NCBI GenBank assembly: GCA_027532775.1
Contig: JAPZTO010000008.1
Span: 62,001-126,000, forward strand
From: Beijerinckiaceae bacterium
GTDB lineage: Bacteria > Pseudomonadota > Alphaproteobacteria > Rhizobiales > Beijerinckiaceae
Length of the DNA stretch: 64,000 bases
Direction of reading: 5' to 3'
Both the position numbers and the translations under genes were made by a program. Below the pieces are notes generated by a model. That model had not been told where the DNA came from and made no database searches. It worked only from the letters and a program-made list of their open reading frames with translations. Shown here piece by piece: positions 41,055 to 51,360 of this stretch (position 1 is the stretch's first letter; the number at the start of each line of letters is the position of its first letter).

Positions 41055-42437
41055 TCAGCCGCCCGCCTCGCGCGGGGCCATGCCCAGCCTGGCCATCCGG
41101 TCGCTGAGGGTGCGGCGGGGCAGGCCCAGCCGCTCCGCTGCGGCGGAGACGGTACCGCCGGTTTCCGCCAGAGCAGCGCGGATGAGCATGCGCTCGTAAT
41201 CTTCCAGCCGCGGGATCAGGCCCGCCTCGCTGCCCGCAGGTGCATCCGCGCCGAGAAGCAGGCGCGCCAGCCCGCCCTGCGGTTCGACAAGCCCATAGGC
41301 GAAGCGTTCGGCGACGGCCTTCAATTCGCGCACATTGCCGGGCCAGGCATGGGACAGGATCGCCTCGCGATCGACAAGAGCGAGTTGCGGCACAGGCAGG
41401 TTCTGGCTGCGGGCCGCCCGGCTGGAAAAAAGCTCGAAGAGCAGCAGCGCGTCCTGATCACGCAACCGCAGCGGCGGCAGGTGCAGTTCCGCGCCATTCA
41501 GGCGGTAGAACAGGTCCGCCCGGAATCGCCCGTCCTCGCTGGCCTTGCGCAGATCCGCCTTGGTGGCAGCGATGACCCTGAGGTCGAGCGGGCGCGGCTT
41601 GTTGGAGCCGAGGCGCTCGACCTGCCTTTCCTGCAGGACGCGCAACACCTTGACCTGGAGCGCCAGCGGCATGCTCTCGATCTCGTCGAGGAAAATGGTG
41701 CCGCCCTGCGCCGCCTCGAACTTGCCGGCCCGCGCGGCCCGCGCGCCGGTAAAGGCGCCGTCCTCGTGGCCGAACAGCTCGCTTTCGGCGAGATCGGCGG
41801 GGATTGCGGCGCAGTTCAGCGCCACGAAGGGTCTACTCGCCCGGGGGCTTGCGGCATGCAGCGCCTCGGCGAGAACATCCTTGCCGGTGCCGGTCTCGCC
41901 GGCGACCAGCACATCCACCGGCAGTCCGGCCAGTTTCAACGCCTGCCGCCTGACCTGCTCCATCGCCCGCGAAGGGCCAAGCAGCCGGGCCTCGATCGGG
42001 CTCGCACCTGCCGCGTCGCTGCGCAGGGCGGCGAGTTCGGCCCGCAGCCGGCGGAACGCAAGGCCGCGCGCGATGATCGCGGCGAGATGATCCGGATCAT
42101 AGGGCTTCGTCACGAAATCATGCGCCCCGCCCTGCATGGCGGCGACAGCCATCGGCACGTCGCCATGGCCGGTCACGAGCACAACCGGAAGATCGGGATC
42201 GACGGCGCGGATCCGGGCCAGCAGATCGAGACCGGACAGGCCGGGCATTCGGATATCCGACAGCACCAGTTCCGGTGATGCCTGCGGGAGTTGGGCCAAA
42301 GCCGTGGCGCCATCCTCCGCCTCGATGACATGATGCCCGGCAATGCCGAGCCATTCGACGAGGGCGCGCCGGACCATGCGGTCATCCTCGACGACGAGAA
42401 TGCGGCCGGGCTCCGGCGGGGCGGGGTTCTGGCTCAT
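41055..42437 (-). CDS. sigma-54-dependent response regulator (DctD-like)
   Basis: Receiver domain (VVEDDRMVRRAL, LSDIRMPGLSG), AAA+ (GETGTGKDVLAEALH, ESELFGHEDGAFTGA), Fis-type HTH. Confidence 0.93.
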   Translation of the reverse strand: MSQNPAPPEPGRILVVEDDRMVRRALVEWLGIAGHHVIEAEDGATALAQLPQASPELVLSDIRMPGLSGLDLLARIRAVDPDLPVVLVTGHGDVPMAVAAMQGGAHDFVTKPYDPDHLAAIIARGLAFRRLRAELAALRSDAAGASPIEARLLGPSRAMEQVRRQALKLAGLPVDVLVAGETGTGKDVLAEALHAASPRASRPFVALNCAAIPADLAESELFGHEDGAFTGARAARAGKFEAAQGGTIFLDEIESMPLALQVKVLRVLQERQVERLGSNKPRPLDLRVIAATKADLRKASEDGRFRADLFYRLNGAELHLPPLRLRDQDALLLFELFSSRAARSQNLPVPQLALVDREAILSHAWPGNVRELKAVAERFAYGLVEPQGGLARLLLGADAPAGSEAGLIPRLEDYERMLIRAALAETGGTVSAAAERLGLPRRTLSDRMARLGMAPREAGG

Positions 42438-44215
42438 CGGGCGTCACCTTCCCTGGTCGCGAGGGGCAGTCGCAATTCGGCCGAAACGCCGCCCGCAACG
42501 CGCGGGGCAAGGCCCAGGCGGCCGCCATGCTCCGCCATGATGCCCCGCGAGATCGACAAGCCAAGGCCGAGGCCACGCCCGGTGGCCTTGGTGGAGAAGA
42601 ACGGCTCGAATACCCGGTCCGGGGGCAGGTCACCGAGGCCGGTGCCCTCATCCTCGACAAGCAGGCAGGCCTCGTTCCCCTCGATGGCCAGAGTGACATC
42701 GATCCGCCGCGTGCGCGGTTCGAGCCGTGCGGCTTCCTCGCTGGCATCGATCGCATTGGCCAGCAGGTTCACAATCACCTGTTCGAGGCGGTTGGGCCTT
42801 GCCTCCACAACCACCGGTTCTGCCGGAAGATGCCGCGCCAGCGTGATGTCCTGCGCCTTGAGACGATGCTCGATCAGCGAGACCGCGCCATGGACCAGAT
42901 CCTGCAGGCCGACCCGCCGTGGCGCTTCCTTGTCCGGCCGGGCGAAATTCCGCAGTTGGGCGCCAAGTTTCTCGACCCGGTCGGCGATGGCGGCGAGGCC
43001 TTCGGCGGTCCCCAGCGCCTTGGCCTTGTCACCGGTGCCGATGAAATGGGCGAGGCTGGCCAGCGAGACGCGCATCGCCGCCAAAGGCTGCGCCATTTCA
43101 TGGGCGATGCCCGCGAGGCCCTGCCCGAGACCGGCCAGCTTGGCGCTCTGGACCAGCCCGTCCTGCGCCGCGCGGAGGGCGAGGGTGCGTTCCTCCACCC
43201 GCCGTTCCAGTTCGGCATGGGCACGCTCCCGCGCTTGGGCATGGGCCCGGCGCTGGGCGAGGACAGTGCTGGCGAGGAAGGCGACGAGACCGAGGACCAG
43301 CACCGAGAAGGCGGCGAGCGAGGCCATTTCACTGGCCCGCGTCACAGGGGCCAGCAGCATCAGCCGCCAGCCATGACCGGGGAGGGGGTGGGCCAGTTCG
43401 AACAGGGTCTCGGCCTGCCCGGGCGCCGGCTCGAGCGTGGTGAGGGCCAGCCCGAAGCGGATGCTGCTGCCCTGCGTCAAGGGCGGGCCGATCTGCGGCG
43501 GCGAGCCGTATTTCCGCGTCTCCTCGAGATAGCGCAGGGCTTCCGGCGTCAGTGGCGCCAGCGGGTGGTAAAGCCATGCCGGGTCGGTGGCGAGGAAGAC
43601 GACGCCCTGCTCGTCGACAAGCGCGACCTTCTCCGCGGTGCGGCGCCATTCCGCTTCCAGCGGCGCGAGATCGACCTTGACCACCGCCACGCCGAGCGGG
43701 CCCTGCGGCCCGTCAATCCGCGAGGCAAGGAAATAGCCGGGCTTCCCGGTTGTCGCGCCCACGGCATAGTAGCGGCCGGAGCCGGCTTCTATGGCGGCGC
43801 GGTAATAGGGCCGGAAGGCGTAGTTCTGCCCGACGAAGGAGGTGGGTTCGCCGGCATTGCTGGCGGCGAGGGTCAGCCCGTCCGCATTCATCACGAAGAG
43901 GACGTCGGCGCCGGCAGAACGGGCAATGCGCAGGAGATGGGCATCCGCTTCTGCAGCCCGGGCCGCATCCGGCGCTTCGAGCAGGGCCTTTACGGGCTCC
44001 GTCAGGGCCATGAATTCCGGCAGGTAGCGGAAGCGTTCCACCGCAGCGTCGAGCGAGGTTTCGTACAGGGTCAGCCGGTCACGCGCCGTGTCGACAATGG
44101 CCCGTCCCGTCCAGAGCCAGGCCCAGAGCGAGGCGCTGGTGGCCAGAAGCAGGATGACACCCGCCATCAGGGCGGATGTCATCGCGGCTCTCATGGGTCT
44201 TGGTGCTGGCTGCAC
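42434..44215 (-). CDS. sensor histidine kinase (DctB-like)
   Basis: N-term TM plus sensor domain; GIAHEMAQPLAAMRVSL H-box; ATGRGLGLGLSIS G-box; overlaps the regulator gene. Confidence 0.9.
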   Translation of the reverse strand: MQPAPRPMRAAMTSALMAGVILLLATSASLWAWLWTGRAIVDTARDRLTLYETSLDAAVERFRYLPEFMALTEPVKALLEAPDAARAAEADAHLLRIARSAGADVLFVMNADGLTLAASNAGEPTSFVGQNYAFRPYYRAAIEAGSGRYYAVGATTGKPGYFLASRIDGPQGPLGVAVVKVDLAPLEAEWRRTAEKVALVDEQGVVFLATDPAWLYHPLAPLTPEALRYLEETRKYGSPPQIGPPLTQGSSIRFGLALTTLEPAPGQAETLFELAHPLPGHGWRLMLLAPVTRASEMASLAAFSVLVLGLVAFLASTVLAQRRAHAQARERAHAELERRVEERTLALRAAQDGLVQSAKLAGLGQGLAGIAHEMAQPLAAMRVSLASLAHFIGTGDKAKALGTAEGLAAIADRVEKLGAQLRNFARPDKEAPRRVGLQDLVHGAVSLIEHRLKAQDITLARHLPAEPVVVEARPNRLEQVIVNLLANAIDASEEAARLEPRTRRIDVTLAIEGNEACLLVEDEGTGLGDLPPDRVFEPFFSTKATGRGLGLGLSISRGIMAEHGGRLGLAPRVAGGVSAELRLPLATREGDAR

Positions 44216-44264
44216 GATCCGTCATCCCGGGGCAGCCGGAGGGCCGCCCGGGCCGACATTACCC

Positions 44265-45281
44265 TCAGTTGATCTTGATACCAGAGGACTTGATGGTGGT
44301 TGTCCACTTGGCAAATTCCTCGGCCGTGAAGCGCTTCAGGCCTTCCGGGGTCATCCGGTCACCCGAGGGGCGCTCGGAGACCAGCTGTTCCAGCCGCTGG
44401 TTGATCAGATCGGAACGCCCGGCCTGGTCAAGCGCGTCGGTCAGCGCCTTGATGACCGGGGCCGGGGTGCCCTTCGGCGCATAGATCGCGGTCGAGGCGT
44501 TGACGATCAGCCCTTCGAGGCCGGCTTCCTTGGTGGTCGGGACATCCGGGAACGCCTTCGAGCGGGCATCCTGCGCGATGGCGAGCGCCCGGACGGTCTC
44601 GGCCTTGAGTTGCTGGCCGACATTCAGCCCCTGGTCGCACATCATGTCGACCTTGCCGGAGATCAGGTCATTGAGCGCCGGGCCCGTGCCGCGATAGGGA
44701 ATGTGCAGCATGTCGATGCCGGCCTTCAGCTTCAGCAATTCGCAGGCGAGATGCGTGGCCGAGCCCGAGCCGGCCGAGGCGAAGCTGATCTTGCCCGGAT
44801 TGGCCTTGCCGTATTCAAGGAATTCCTTGAGCGTCTTCGCCGGGAAATCCTTGCGGACGACAATGTAGATCGCTGCTTCGGCCAGCGAGGCGACGGGCTC
44901 GAAATCCGAGACCGGGCTGTAGGTCGCGCCGGCATAGAGGGCCGGGCCGGCCACGTGCGGCGCCACGTTATGGACAAGGAACGTATAGCCATCCGGCGCG
45001 GCCTTGACGGCGCGGTTGGTGCCCGTCACGCCGCCGGCGCCGACGACATTCTCGACGAGGAAAGGCTGGCCGAAGGCCTTGGAAAGCTGTTCGCCATAAA
45101 GCCGGGCGATGGTGTCGGTCGGACCACCCGCCGCAAAAGGCACGATCAGCGAGACCGGCTTGGACGGGTAGGCCTGTGCCCATGCGGCCGTGGCCGGCAG
45201 CAGCGCGAGGATGGAGGTGGCAAGGACGGATTTGGCAAGGATGGATTTGGCAAGAAGGCGGATCGGCTTGAACATGGTCAT
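44265..45281 (-). CDS. tripartite tricarboxylate transporter (Bug family) substrate-binding protein
   Basis: AYPSKPVSLIVPFAAGGPTDTIARLYGEQLSKAFGQPFLVENVVGAGGVTGTNRAVKAAPDGYTFL. Confidence 0.93.
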   Translation of the reverse strand: MTMFKPIRLLAKSILAKSVLATSILALLPATAAWAQAYPSKPVSLIVPFAAGGPTDTIARLYGEQLSKAFGQPFLVENVVGAGGVTGTNRAVKAAPDGYTFLVHNVAPHVAGPALYAGATYSPVSDFEPVASLAEAAIYIVVRKDFPAKTLKEFLEYGKANPGKISFASAGSGSATHLACELLKLKAGIDMLHIPYRGTGPALNDLISGKVDMMCDQGLNVGQQLKAETVRALAIAQDARSKAFPDVPTTKEAGLEGLIVNASTAIYAPKGTPAPVIKALTDALDQAGRSDLINQRLEQLVSERPSGDRMTPEGLKRFTAEEFAKWTTTIKSSGIKIN

Positions 45282-45535
45282 CTCCCTCGATGGATGCGCG
45301 TTCTCGGGGCGGCGCATTTCCACCGGGGGGACCAGCACGCATCATGCCAGAAGCAGGTCTTCCGGATAATCCAGATATAACAGCATGTTAGAGATGGGTG
45401 ATCTTTCCGGTTCCGGCGGGATCCCGCCGGAGGAGGCCGGCGAGGTGGCGGAAACCCGCCGGATCGGCGGCGCCATGGTCGCAGCCCGGACCGGCCGGAT
45501 TGCCTCGTCTTCCGCAGCGTGCATAATGTATTCAG

Positions 45536-46723
45536 ATGGCTGGCGGTGCGCGTCGTTCCGCGCGCGGCCGGTCTGTCGCCCTTCGGTTTTCCCTCCCCGC
45601 ATGGACGAGTTCTCCCTTGGCTTCACCCCAGTTGTTCACGCCGCTCCATGTCGGCGGCATCGATCTCTCCAACCGGATCGTCATTTCCCCGATGTGCCAG
45701 TATTCGGCGGTCGATGGCTGCATGAATGCGTGGCATATCCAGCATTACGGGATGCTTGCCCAATCCGGTGCCGGCGCGCTGACCATCGAGGCGACTGCGG
45801 TCGAGCCGATCGGCCGCATCACGCCCGCCTGCGTCGGGCTTTATGACGACGCCACGGAAGCGGCGATGAAGGCCATGCTGGAAAGTGTGCGCGCGTGGTC
45901 GGGCATCCCGCTCGTGCTGCAGCTCGCACATGCCGGACGCAAGGCCTCGTCGGACCGGCCGTGGCGGGGCGGGCGGCAGATCCCGCCCGATGCGGCCGAT
46001 GGATGGCAGCCTGTCGCGCCCAGCGCCCATCCGATGATCGAGGGCGACCACCCCTCCGCCATCCTCGACCGGGCCGGGATGGAGCGCATCCGCGATGCCT
46101 TCGTGGCCTCGGCCCGGCGTGCGGTCCGGCTCGGGGTGGACGGCATCCAGCTTCATGCCGCGCATGGCTATCTGCTGCACAATTTCCTCTCGCCCATCTC
46201 GAACCGGCGCGAGGATGCCTATGGCGGCAGCCTCGAGAACCGGATGCGCTTCCCGCTCGAGGTTTTCGAGGCTGTGCGCGCTGTCGTTCCGGCAGAACGC
46301 CCTGTCACCGTGCGCGTCTCGGCGACGGACTGGATCGATGGCGGCTGGGATATCGACAGCTCGATCCGGTTCGCGCGGGAACTCAAGGCGCGGGGTTGCG
46401 CCGCGATCAATGTCTCGAGCGGTGGCATCGATCCGAAGGCCTCGATCCCGATCGGGCCCGGCTACCAGGTGCCGCTGGCCCGGCGCATCCGCGAGGGCGC
46501 GGAAATGCCGGTCGTGGCGGTGGGGCTGATCACCGGGTTCGAACATGCCGAGGCGATCGTCGCCACGGGCGATGCCGACATGGTCGGCCTGGCGCGGACG
46601 ATCCTGTTCGATCCGCGCTGGCCCTGGCATGCCGCCGCGCATCTCGGCGGCACGGTCAATGCGGCGTCGCAATATCTGCGCGCCCATCCGGCGCGGTACC
46701 GGAACCTGTTCCGGGCCCCGTGA
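45536..46723 (+). CDS. NADH:flavin oxidoreductase/old yellow enzyme family
   Basis: [40 protein letters not shown]...[30 protein letters not shown]; true start uncertain (could be near 45617). Confidence 0.88.
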   Translation: MAGGARRSARGRSVALRFSLPAWTSSPLASPQLFTPLHVGGIDLSNRIVISPMCQYSAVDGCMNAWHIQHYGMLAQSGAGALTIEATAVEPIGRITPACVGLYDDATEAAMKAMLESVRAWSGIPLVLQLAHAGRKASSDRPWRGGRQIPPDAADGWQPVAPSAHPMIEGDHPSAILDRAGMERIRDAFVASARRAVRLGVDGIQLHAAHGYLLHNFLSPISNRREDAYGGSLENRMRFPLEVFEAVRAVVPAERPVTVRVSATDWIDGGWDIDSSIRFARELKARGCAAINVSSGGIDPKASIPIGPGYQVPLARRIREGAEMPVVAVGLITGFEHAEAIVATGDADMVGLARTILFDPRWPWHAAAHLGGTVNAASQYLRAHPARYRNLFRAP

Positions 46724-46759
46724 GCAAAGCGGTTACCGGGCGGCATGCCGCCCGGGAGA

Positions 46760-48505
46760 TCAGGCCGCGCGCACCCGCGCCAGGAAGCACGAGACGTTCT
46801 CGCGCATGGATTCGGCCTGCTGCGCGAGTTCCGTCGCCGCGCTCAGCACCTGGCTTGACGCAGCCGCGGTGTTGCCGGCCGCGCTGGAGACATGGCCGAT
46901 CGACTGCGTGACATCCTCGGTGCCCTTGGCCGCTTCGCGGACATTGGCGGCGATTTCCAGCGTCGCGCTCTGCTGCTGCGAGACCGTGCCGGAAATCTCG
47001 GTGCTGACGCGGTCGATGCTCTGGAGCGAACCATCGATCGCCTGGATCGAGTCGATGGTCGAGTTGGTCACGTTCCGGATCTCCGTCACGATGGTCGCGA
47101 TATCGGTCGTGGCCTTGCCGGTCTGCGCCGCGAGATTCTTCACCTCCGAGGCGACAACCGCGAAGCCGCGGCCCGCCTCGCCGGCGCGGGCGGCCTCGAT
47201 CGTCGCGTTGAGCGCCAGAAGGTTGGTCTGGGCAGCGAGATTGTTGATGAGTTCGACCACCGTGCCGATCTTGTCGGCCGCGAGGGCGAGGGCCTGGATG
47301 TCGGTATCGGTGGCGCGCATCCGCTCGACCGAGAAGCGGATGGAATGCGTTGCCGTTTCGAGTTGCCGCGCGATCTCGCCGGCCGTGGCGTTGAGCTCCT
47401 CGCCGGCTGCCGCGACACCGTTGACATTGGCGCTGGCCTGTTGCGAGGCAGCGGCCACACTGGCGGCTTCCATGGTCGACTCCCGGGCCGACCTTGTCAG
47501 ATCGTCGGCAGCGGCGGCGAGTTCGGTCGAGGCGGAGGAAATCGTCAGCATCACGGATTCCGCCGTGCGCTCGAATTCGCCGATGGCGGCCTCGATCTCC
47601 GCCGCGCGGCGGGCATCCTGCTCGCGGCGGCGTGCAGCCTCCTGCTCCATCCTGTCATTGGCAACCAGCCCGTCACGGAATGTGGCAAGGGCGCAGGCCA
47701 TCTCGCCGAGTTCGTCACGGCGGCCGATTGCGGGAATGACCGTGCCGTATTCCTTCGCCGCGACTGCGCGCATCGCGTCGGTCATCGCCACGATCGGCCG
47801 CGAGATTGTGCGGACCATGATGAAGACGACAAACGCCGCAACGAGCAGCGCGATGCCGGCGAGCAACTCGTTGGCGAAGATCATGTGATCGATGGTTGTC
47901 TTGGCTTCGCGGGTCTCGCCGATGGCGAGAGCGACCTGGCGCTTCTTCAGGCCCTCGTCGCCCTTGCCGTCGCCCTCGATGATCTCGATGGCACGGTTGA
48001 TCTTCGGGGCATGGGTCTCGCTGTAGCTCCTGATCTGCGCGTCGCTGGCGCGGGTGTTGACGGGGATCGAGGCTTCCAGTCGGTCCTGCAGGGTCCGGAT
48101 CTCGGAGAGGAGCGCATCGAGTTCGGCCCAGCGCGTCCTGTTGATTTCTTGCGTGAAGGTTTTCGCTTCCTCGCGATAGGCGATGCGATGCTCCTCGAGG
48201 GATTTCCACGAGGCAGCCCGCGCCTCGCGGAAGGCCGGATCGCCGGAGAGCATATAGCCGCGCGCCGCGCCGATCGAATCCGCCAGCTCGAAGGCCATAG
48301 TCGACAGATGGACCAGGGTCGGTAGTCGCTGCTCTGCAACATGGTCAATCTTGCGGTCCGCGACGGCAACTTGTTGCATCGAGTAAATTGTTGACGCAGT
48401 CAACGGTGCCAGAAGCGCCGCGAGTACAACAATGATCTTGTAGACCAGCTTGAGATTGGCGAACCAATTGCTGGATGATTTGTGTCCAAGATCTTCGTGC
48501 TTCAT
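46760..48505 (-). CDS. methyl-accepting chemotaxis protein with 4HB-type sensor domain and HAMP
   Basis: N-term TM and helical sensor, [22 protein letters not shown] (HAMP), [42 protein letters not shown]. Confidence 0.92.
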   Translation of the reverse strand: MKHEDLGHKSSSNWFANLKLVYKIIVVLAALLAPLTASTIYSMQQVAVADRKIDHVAEQRLPTLVHLSTMAFELADSIGAARGYMLSGDPAFREARAASWKSLEEHRIAYREEAKTFTQEINRTRWAELDALLSEIRTLQDRLEASIPVNTRASDAQIRSYSETHAPKINRAIEIIEGDGKGDEGLKKRQVALAIGETREAKTTIDHMIFANELLAGIALLVAAFVVFIMVRTISRPIVAMTDAMRAVAAKEYGTVIPAIGRRDELGEMACALATFRDGLVANDRMEQEAARRREQDARRAAEIEAAIGEFERTAESVMLTISSASTELAAAADDLTRSARESTMEAASVAAASQQASANVNGVAAAGEELNATAGEIARQLETATHSIRFSVERMRATDTDIQALALAADKIGTVVELINNLAAQTNLLALNATIEAARAGEAGRGFAVVASEVKNLAAQTGKATTDIATIVTEIRNVTNSTIDSIQAIDGSLQSIDRVSTEISGTVSQQQSATLEIAANVREAAKGTEDVTQSIGHVSSAAGNTAAASSQVLSAATELAQQAESMRENVSCFLARVRAA

Positions 48506-48740
48506 CGATGATCTCCTCAGGGATTTGATCACAGTGCGGCCTAATTCGTTAATGGAAACATAATCCTGAGGATCGGCCGGCCAGAAAATTTCGCAGTTTC
48601 AGGAATTTGGGAAATCCGGATGATTCTCCGGATCGTATGTTTGCCCCCGGCCCGGGATGTGGCGATTGCCACAGACACGGGCTCCGCTCCGGCCCACGCT
48701 GCGCCCCGCGCGGATGCAGCAACGATGGACGGGGTGCAGC

Positions 48741-49565
48741 ATGAAGGCGGGTTGGACAAGGCAACTGGGAGCCGCAGGCCTGATCACACTGGCCTGCCTC
48801 GGCACCGCCCTCGCGCAGAACCCGGCACCGGACCCGGCGGGCCTGCCCAAGGTCCTGACAGACAAGCTCCTGCCGGAACTGGCCGGGTTGCTGGCCGTGG
48901 CGACGGTGATGGAAACCGCGTTGACGACCCTGTTCAACTGGCGGCTCTACCGGGAGTTCTTCAACGGGCGCGCGGTGAAGACCGTCGTCATGGTTCTGTT
49001 CGGCGGGATCATCGTCTCGGTTTTCAGCTATGATGTCATGGCCCGGATCATCGTCTTCGCCGGGGGCAAGGAAACGGTGACGCCGGTTTCCGGCATTCTC
49101 TCGGCGCTGGTCCTCGCCGGCGGAAGTGCCGCCGTGTTCGAGCTTTTCACCCGGCTGGGCCTGCGCTCGCCCGTCAAGCCGGAGGCGGAGCGGCCGCTGC
49201 CGCCGCAGGATCGCGCCTGGGTTTCCGTCCGGATCGAGCCGATCAGCCTTGTCGGGCCGGCCGAGATCTTCATCGAGAAAATCGCCAGCCCGTCGGAAGA
49301 GGAGAAGGCCATGGCGCCCCTGTCCGGCGTTCTCGGCGAGAAGGGCATCGGGGAACGCATTCGGGCTGTCTTCATGACCGATCCGCTGCGCTTTCCCCCT
49401 TCCGGCGGCTATTCCGTCGAAGCCGGCCCGGTCTACCGGATCACGGCCCGCGCGGCCCGGATGGTCCAGCGCGACCAGACCCGCGAAAAGGCCGTGCAGA
49501 CGGAGACGATCTTTGTCGGGCGTTTCGCGGGGCGGGCGATCATCGATCTCGTCCACCGCATCTAG
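48741..49565 (+). CDS. hypothetical multi-TM membrane protein with soluble C-terminal domain
   Basis: N-term signal/TM, further TM segments (TVVMVLFGGIIVSVFSYDVMARIIVF, GILSALVLAGGSAAVFELF), about 110-aa soluble C-terminus; first gene of a co-directional block. Confidence 0.65.
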   Translation: MKAGWTRQLGAAGLITLACLGTALAQNPAPDPAGLPKVLTDKLLPELAGLLAVATVMETALTTLFNWRLYREFFNGRAVKTVVMVLFGGIIVSVFSYDVMARIIVFAGGKETVTPVSGILSALVLAGGSAAVFELFTRLGLRSPVKPEAERPLPPQDRAWVSVRIEPISLVGPAEIFIEKIASPSEEEKAMAPLSGVLGEKGIGERIRAVFMTDPLRFPPSGGYSVEAGPVYRITARAARMVQRDQTREKAVQTETIFVGRFAGRAIIDLVHRI

Positions 49566-49591
49566 GGTTCGAACCATAGGGGAGGGTGGCC

Positions 49592-50713
49592 ATGCCGGAC
49601 CATGATGTCCAACACAGTGCCGACAGGACCAAACCCGCCCTCGCGCTTTCAGGCGGCGGCTTCCGGGCAACCCTGTTCCATTGCGGCGCGTTGATCCGGT
49701 TGAACGAACTCGGCCTGCTGACCCGGTTCGAACGGATCTCCTCCGTTTCCGGAGGGTCGATCGCGGCCGGCATGCTGGCTGCCACCTGGAAGCGCCTCGT
49801 CATCAAGGATGGCGTGATCACCAATCTCGGCGCCGCGGTGATCGATCCGCTGCGCGTCTTCTGCACGCGGTCGCTCGATACCTCCGCCGTCGGATGGGGC
49901 GCGCTGCTGCCGGGCGTCAGTGTCGGCGACATGCTGGCCGACGCCTATGACGATCTCTTCGGCGGCATCACCCTGCAGGACCTGCCCGATTCACCGCAAT
50001 TCGTGTTCAACGCCACCAACCTGCAGACAGGGCGCCTTGTCCGGCTGCAGAAGCGGCGGCTGGCGGATTACACGATCGGGGAAATTCAGAACCCGAAAGT
50101 CCGGCTGGCTGTGGCGGTGGCGGCGTCCAGTGCCTTCCCGCCCGTCCTCTCCCCGGTCGAGATTGTGACGGATCCCGGTTCGTGGCGGAAGCTCAAAGGG
50201 GCGATCCACCATGGCGATCCGGCCTATACGGGCAAGCTGTCGCTGACCGATGGCGGCGCCTATGACAATCTCGGGCTCGAGACGGTCGATGATTTCCGGA
50301 CGATCGTGGTCAGCGATGCCGGGGCGCCGTTCGGCACCGAGGAAGAGGCCAGCGGCTTCTGGCCGAAACAGGCGATGCGCGCGCTCGACATCGCGACAGA
50401 TCAGGCGCGCGGCCTGCGCAAGCGGCTGCTTTTCGCCGAATGCGCTGCCAGCGGCCGGCAGCCTGTCTATGCCGGGATCGATGGCGATCCGGCCGCCTAT
50501 CCGGCGCCGCAGGGGCTCAAGGCCGGTCCTGCCCGCCGCCGCGCGCTGGCCCGAATGAGGACGCGGCTGAACCCGTTCTCGGAAGCCGAGCAGGGGCAGT
50601 TGATCAACTGGGGCTGGCTCGCGATGGATGTGGCTGCGCGGTCGTTCCTCGTTCCAGGGGCTGCGCCACCGACCGAGTTCCCCGTGCCGGCCTTCCCGCT
50701 GGATGACCGGTGA
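49592..50713 (+). CDS. patatin-like phospholipase family protein
   Basis: LALSGGGFRATLFHCGALIRLNELGLL, SSVSGGSIAAG nucleophile, DGGAYDNLG catalytic Asp. Confidence 0.9.
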   Translation: MPDHDVQHSADRTKPALALSGGGFRATLFHCGALIRLNELGLLTRFERISSVSGGSIAAGMLAATWKRLVIKDGVITNLGAAVIDPLRVFCTRSLDTSAVGWGALLPGVSVGDMLADAYDDLFGGITLQDLPDSPQFVFNATNLQTGRLVRLQKRRLADYTIGEIQNPKVRLAVAVAASSAFPPVLSPVEIVTDPGSWRKLKGAIHHGDPAYTGKLSLTDGGAYDNLGLETVDDFRTIVVSDAGAPFGTEEEASGFWPKQAMRALDIATDQARGLRKRLLFAECAASGRQPVYAGIDGDPAAYPAPQGLKAGPARRRALARMRTRLNPFSEAEQGQLINWGWLAMDVAARSFLVPGAAPPTEFPVPAFPLDDR

Positions 50714-50720
50714 GGGCGCC

Positions 50721-51350
50721 ATGCTGGAGACCCTGCAGAAGCTGGCCGATATCGCACAGAAAGGTGTCGTCGCCATCGCGCTGGCCTTCGGGGGGTATCT
50801 GCTTTCGCGCGAGCAGGCCAATGTGACGATTGGCAAGTCCTGCGACGAGATGTTCTCGAAGATCCTCGATTTCGTCAGTGCCAACAACCTGACCGACCGC
50901 ACCAACAACCTCGCCGATTACCGGCTTGAAACCTATGGCAAGGCCTGCGGTGCGCTGAGCGAGGACCGGCTTCGCTACATCAAGAGTTCGTGGAAGCCTT
51001 CGCAGGGCCCGGCCCTCTCGATGGTCGTCGATGCGATGGAGACGAACGAGCCGCCCGCCTCCAAGCTGGGCTGGGTCGCGACCGGGCGGATTCCGCCGCA
51101 ACGCTACAGCGACACCAATTTCGACAGGCTCGACAAGCCGCAGGCCAGTGCAGACGAGGTCGGCGCGATCATCGAGCCGCGCTGGCAGGTGAATGTCCGC
51201 AAGAGCAACACCCCTGTCGCCACCACCAACAACCCGGTGGTCGGACAGGTGGCGCCGGGGGAATGCCTGAAGGTCATCACCGCCGTGAAGGGCCAGCTCA
51301 ACAGCTGGGCGGAGGTGGCATCGGTCACCTGCCCCGTCAACCGGCGCTGA
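50721..51350 (+). CDS. hypothetical membrane-anchored protein with SH3-like C-terminus
   Basis: N-term TM (GVVAIALAFGGYLL); C-term VNVRKSNTPVATTNNPVVGQVAPGECLKVITAVKGQLNSWAEVAS resembles bacterial SH3. Confidence 0.6.
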   Translation: MLETLQKLADIAQKGVVAIALAFGGYLLSREQANVTIGKSCDEMFSKILDFVSANNLTDRTNNLADYRLETYGKACGALSEDRLRYIKSSWKPSQGPALSMVVDAMETNEPPASKLGWVATGRIPPQRYSDTNFDRLDKPQASADEVGAIIEPRWQVNVRKSNTPVATTNNPVVGQVAPGECLKVITAVKGQLNSWAEVASVTCPVNRR

Positions 51351-51360
51351 GGAGGGGAGC

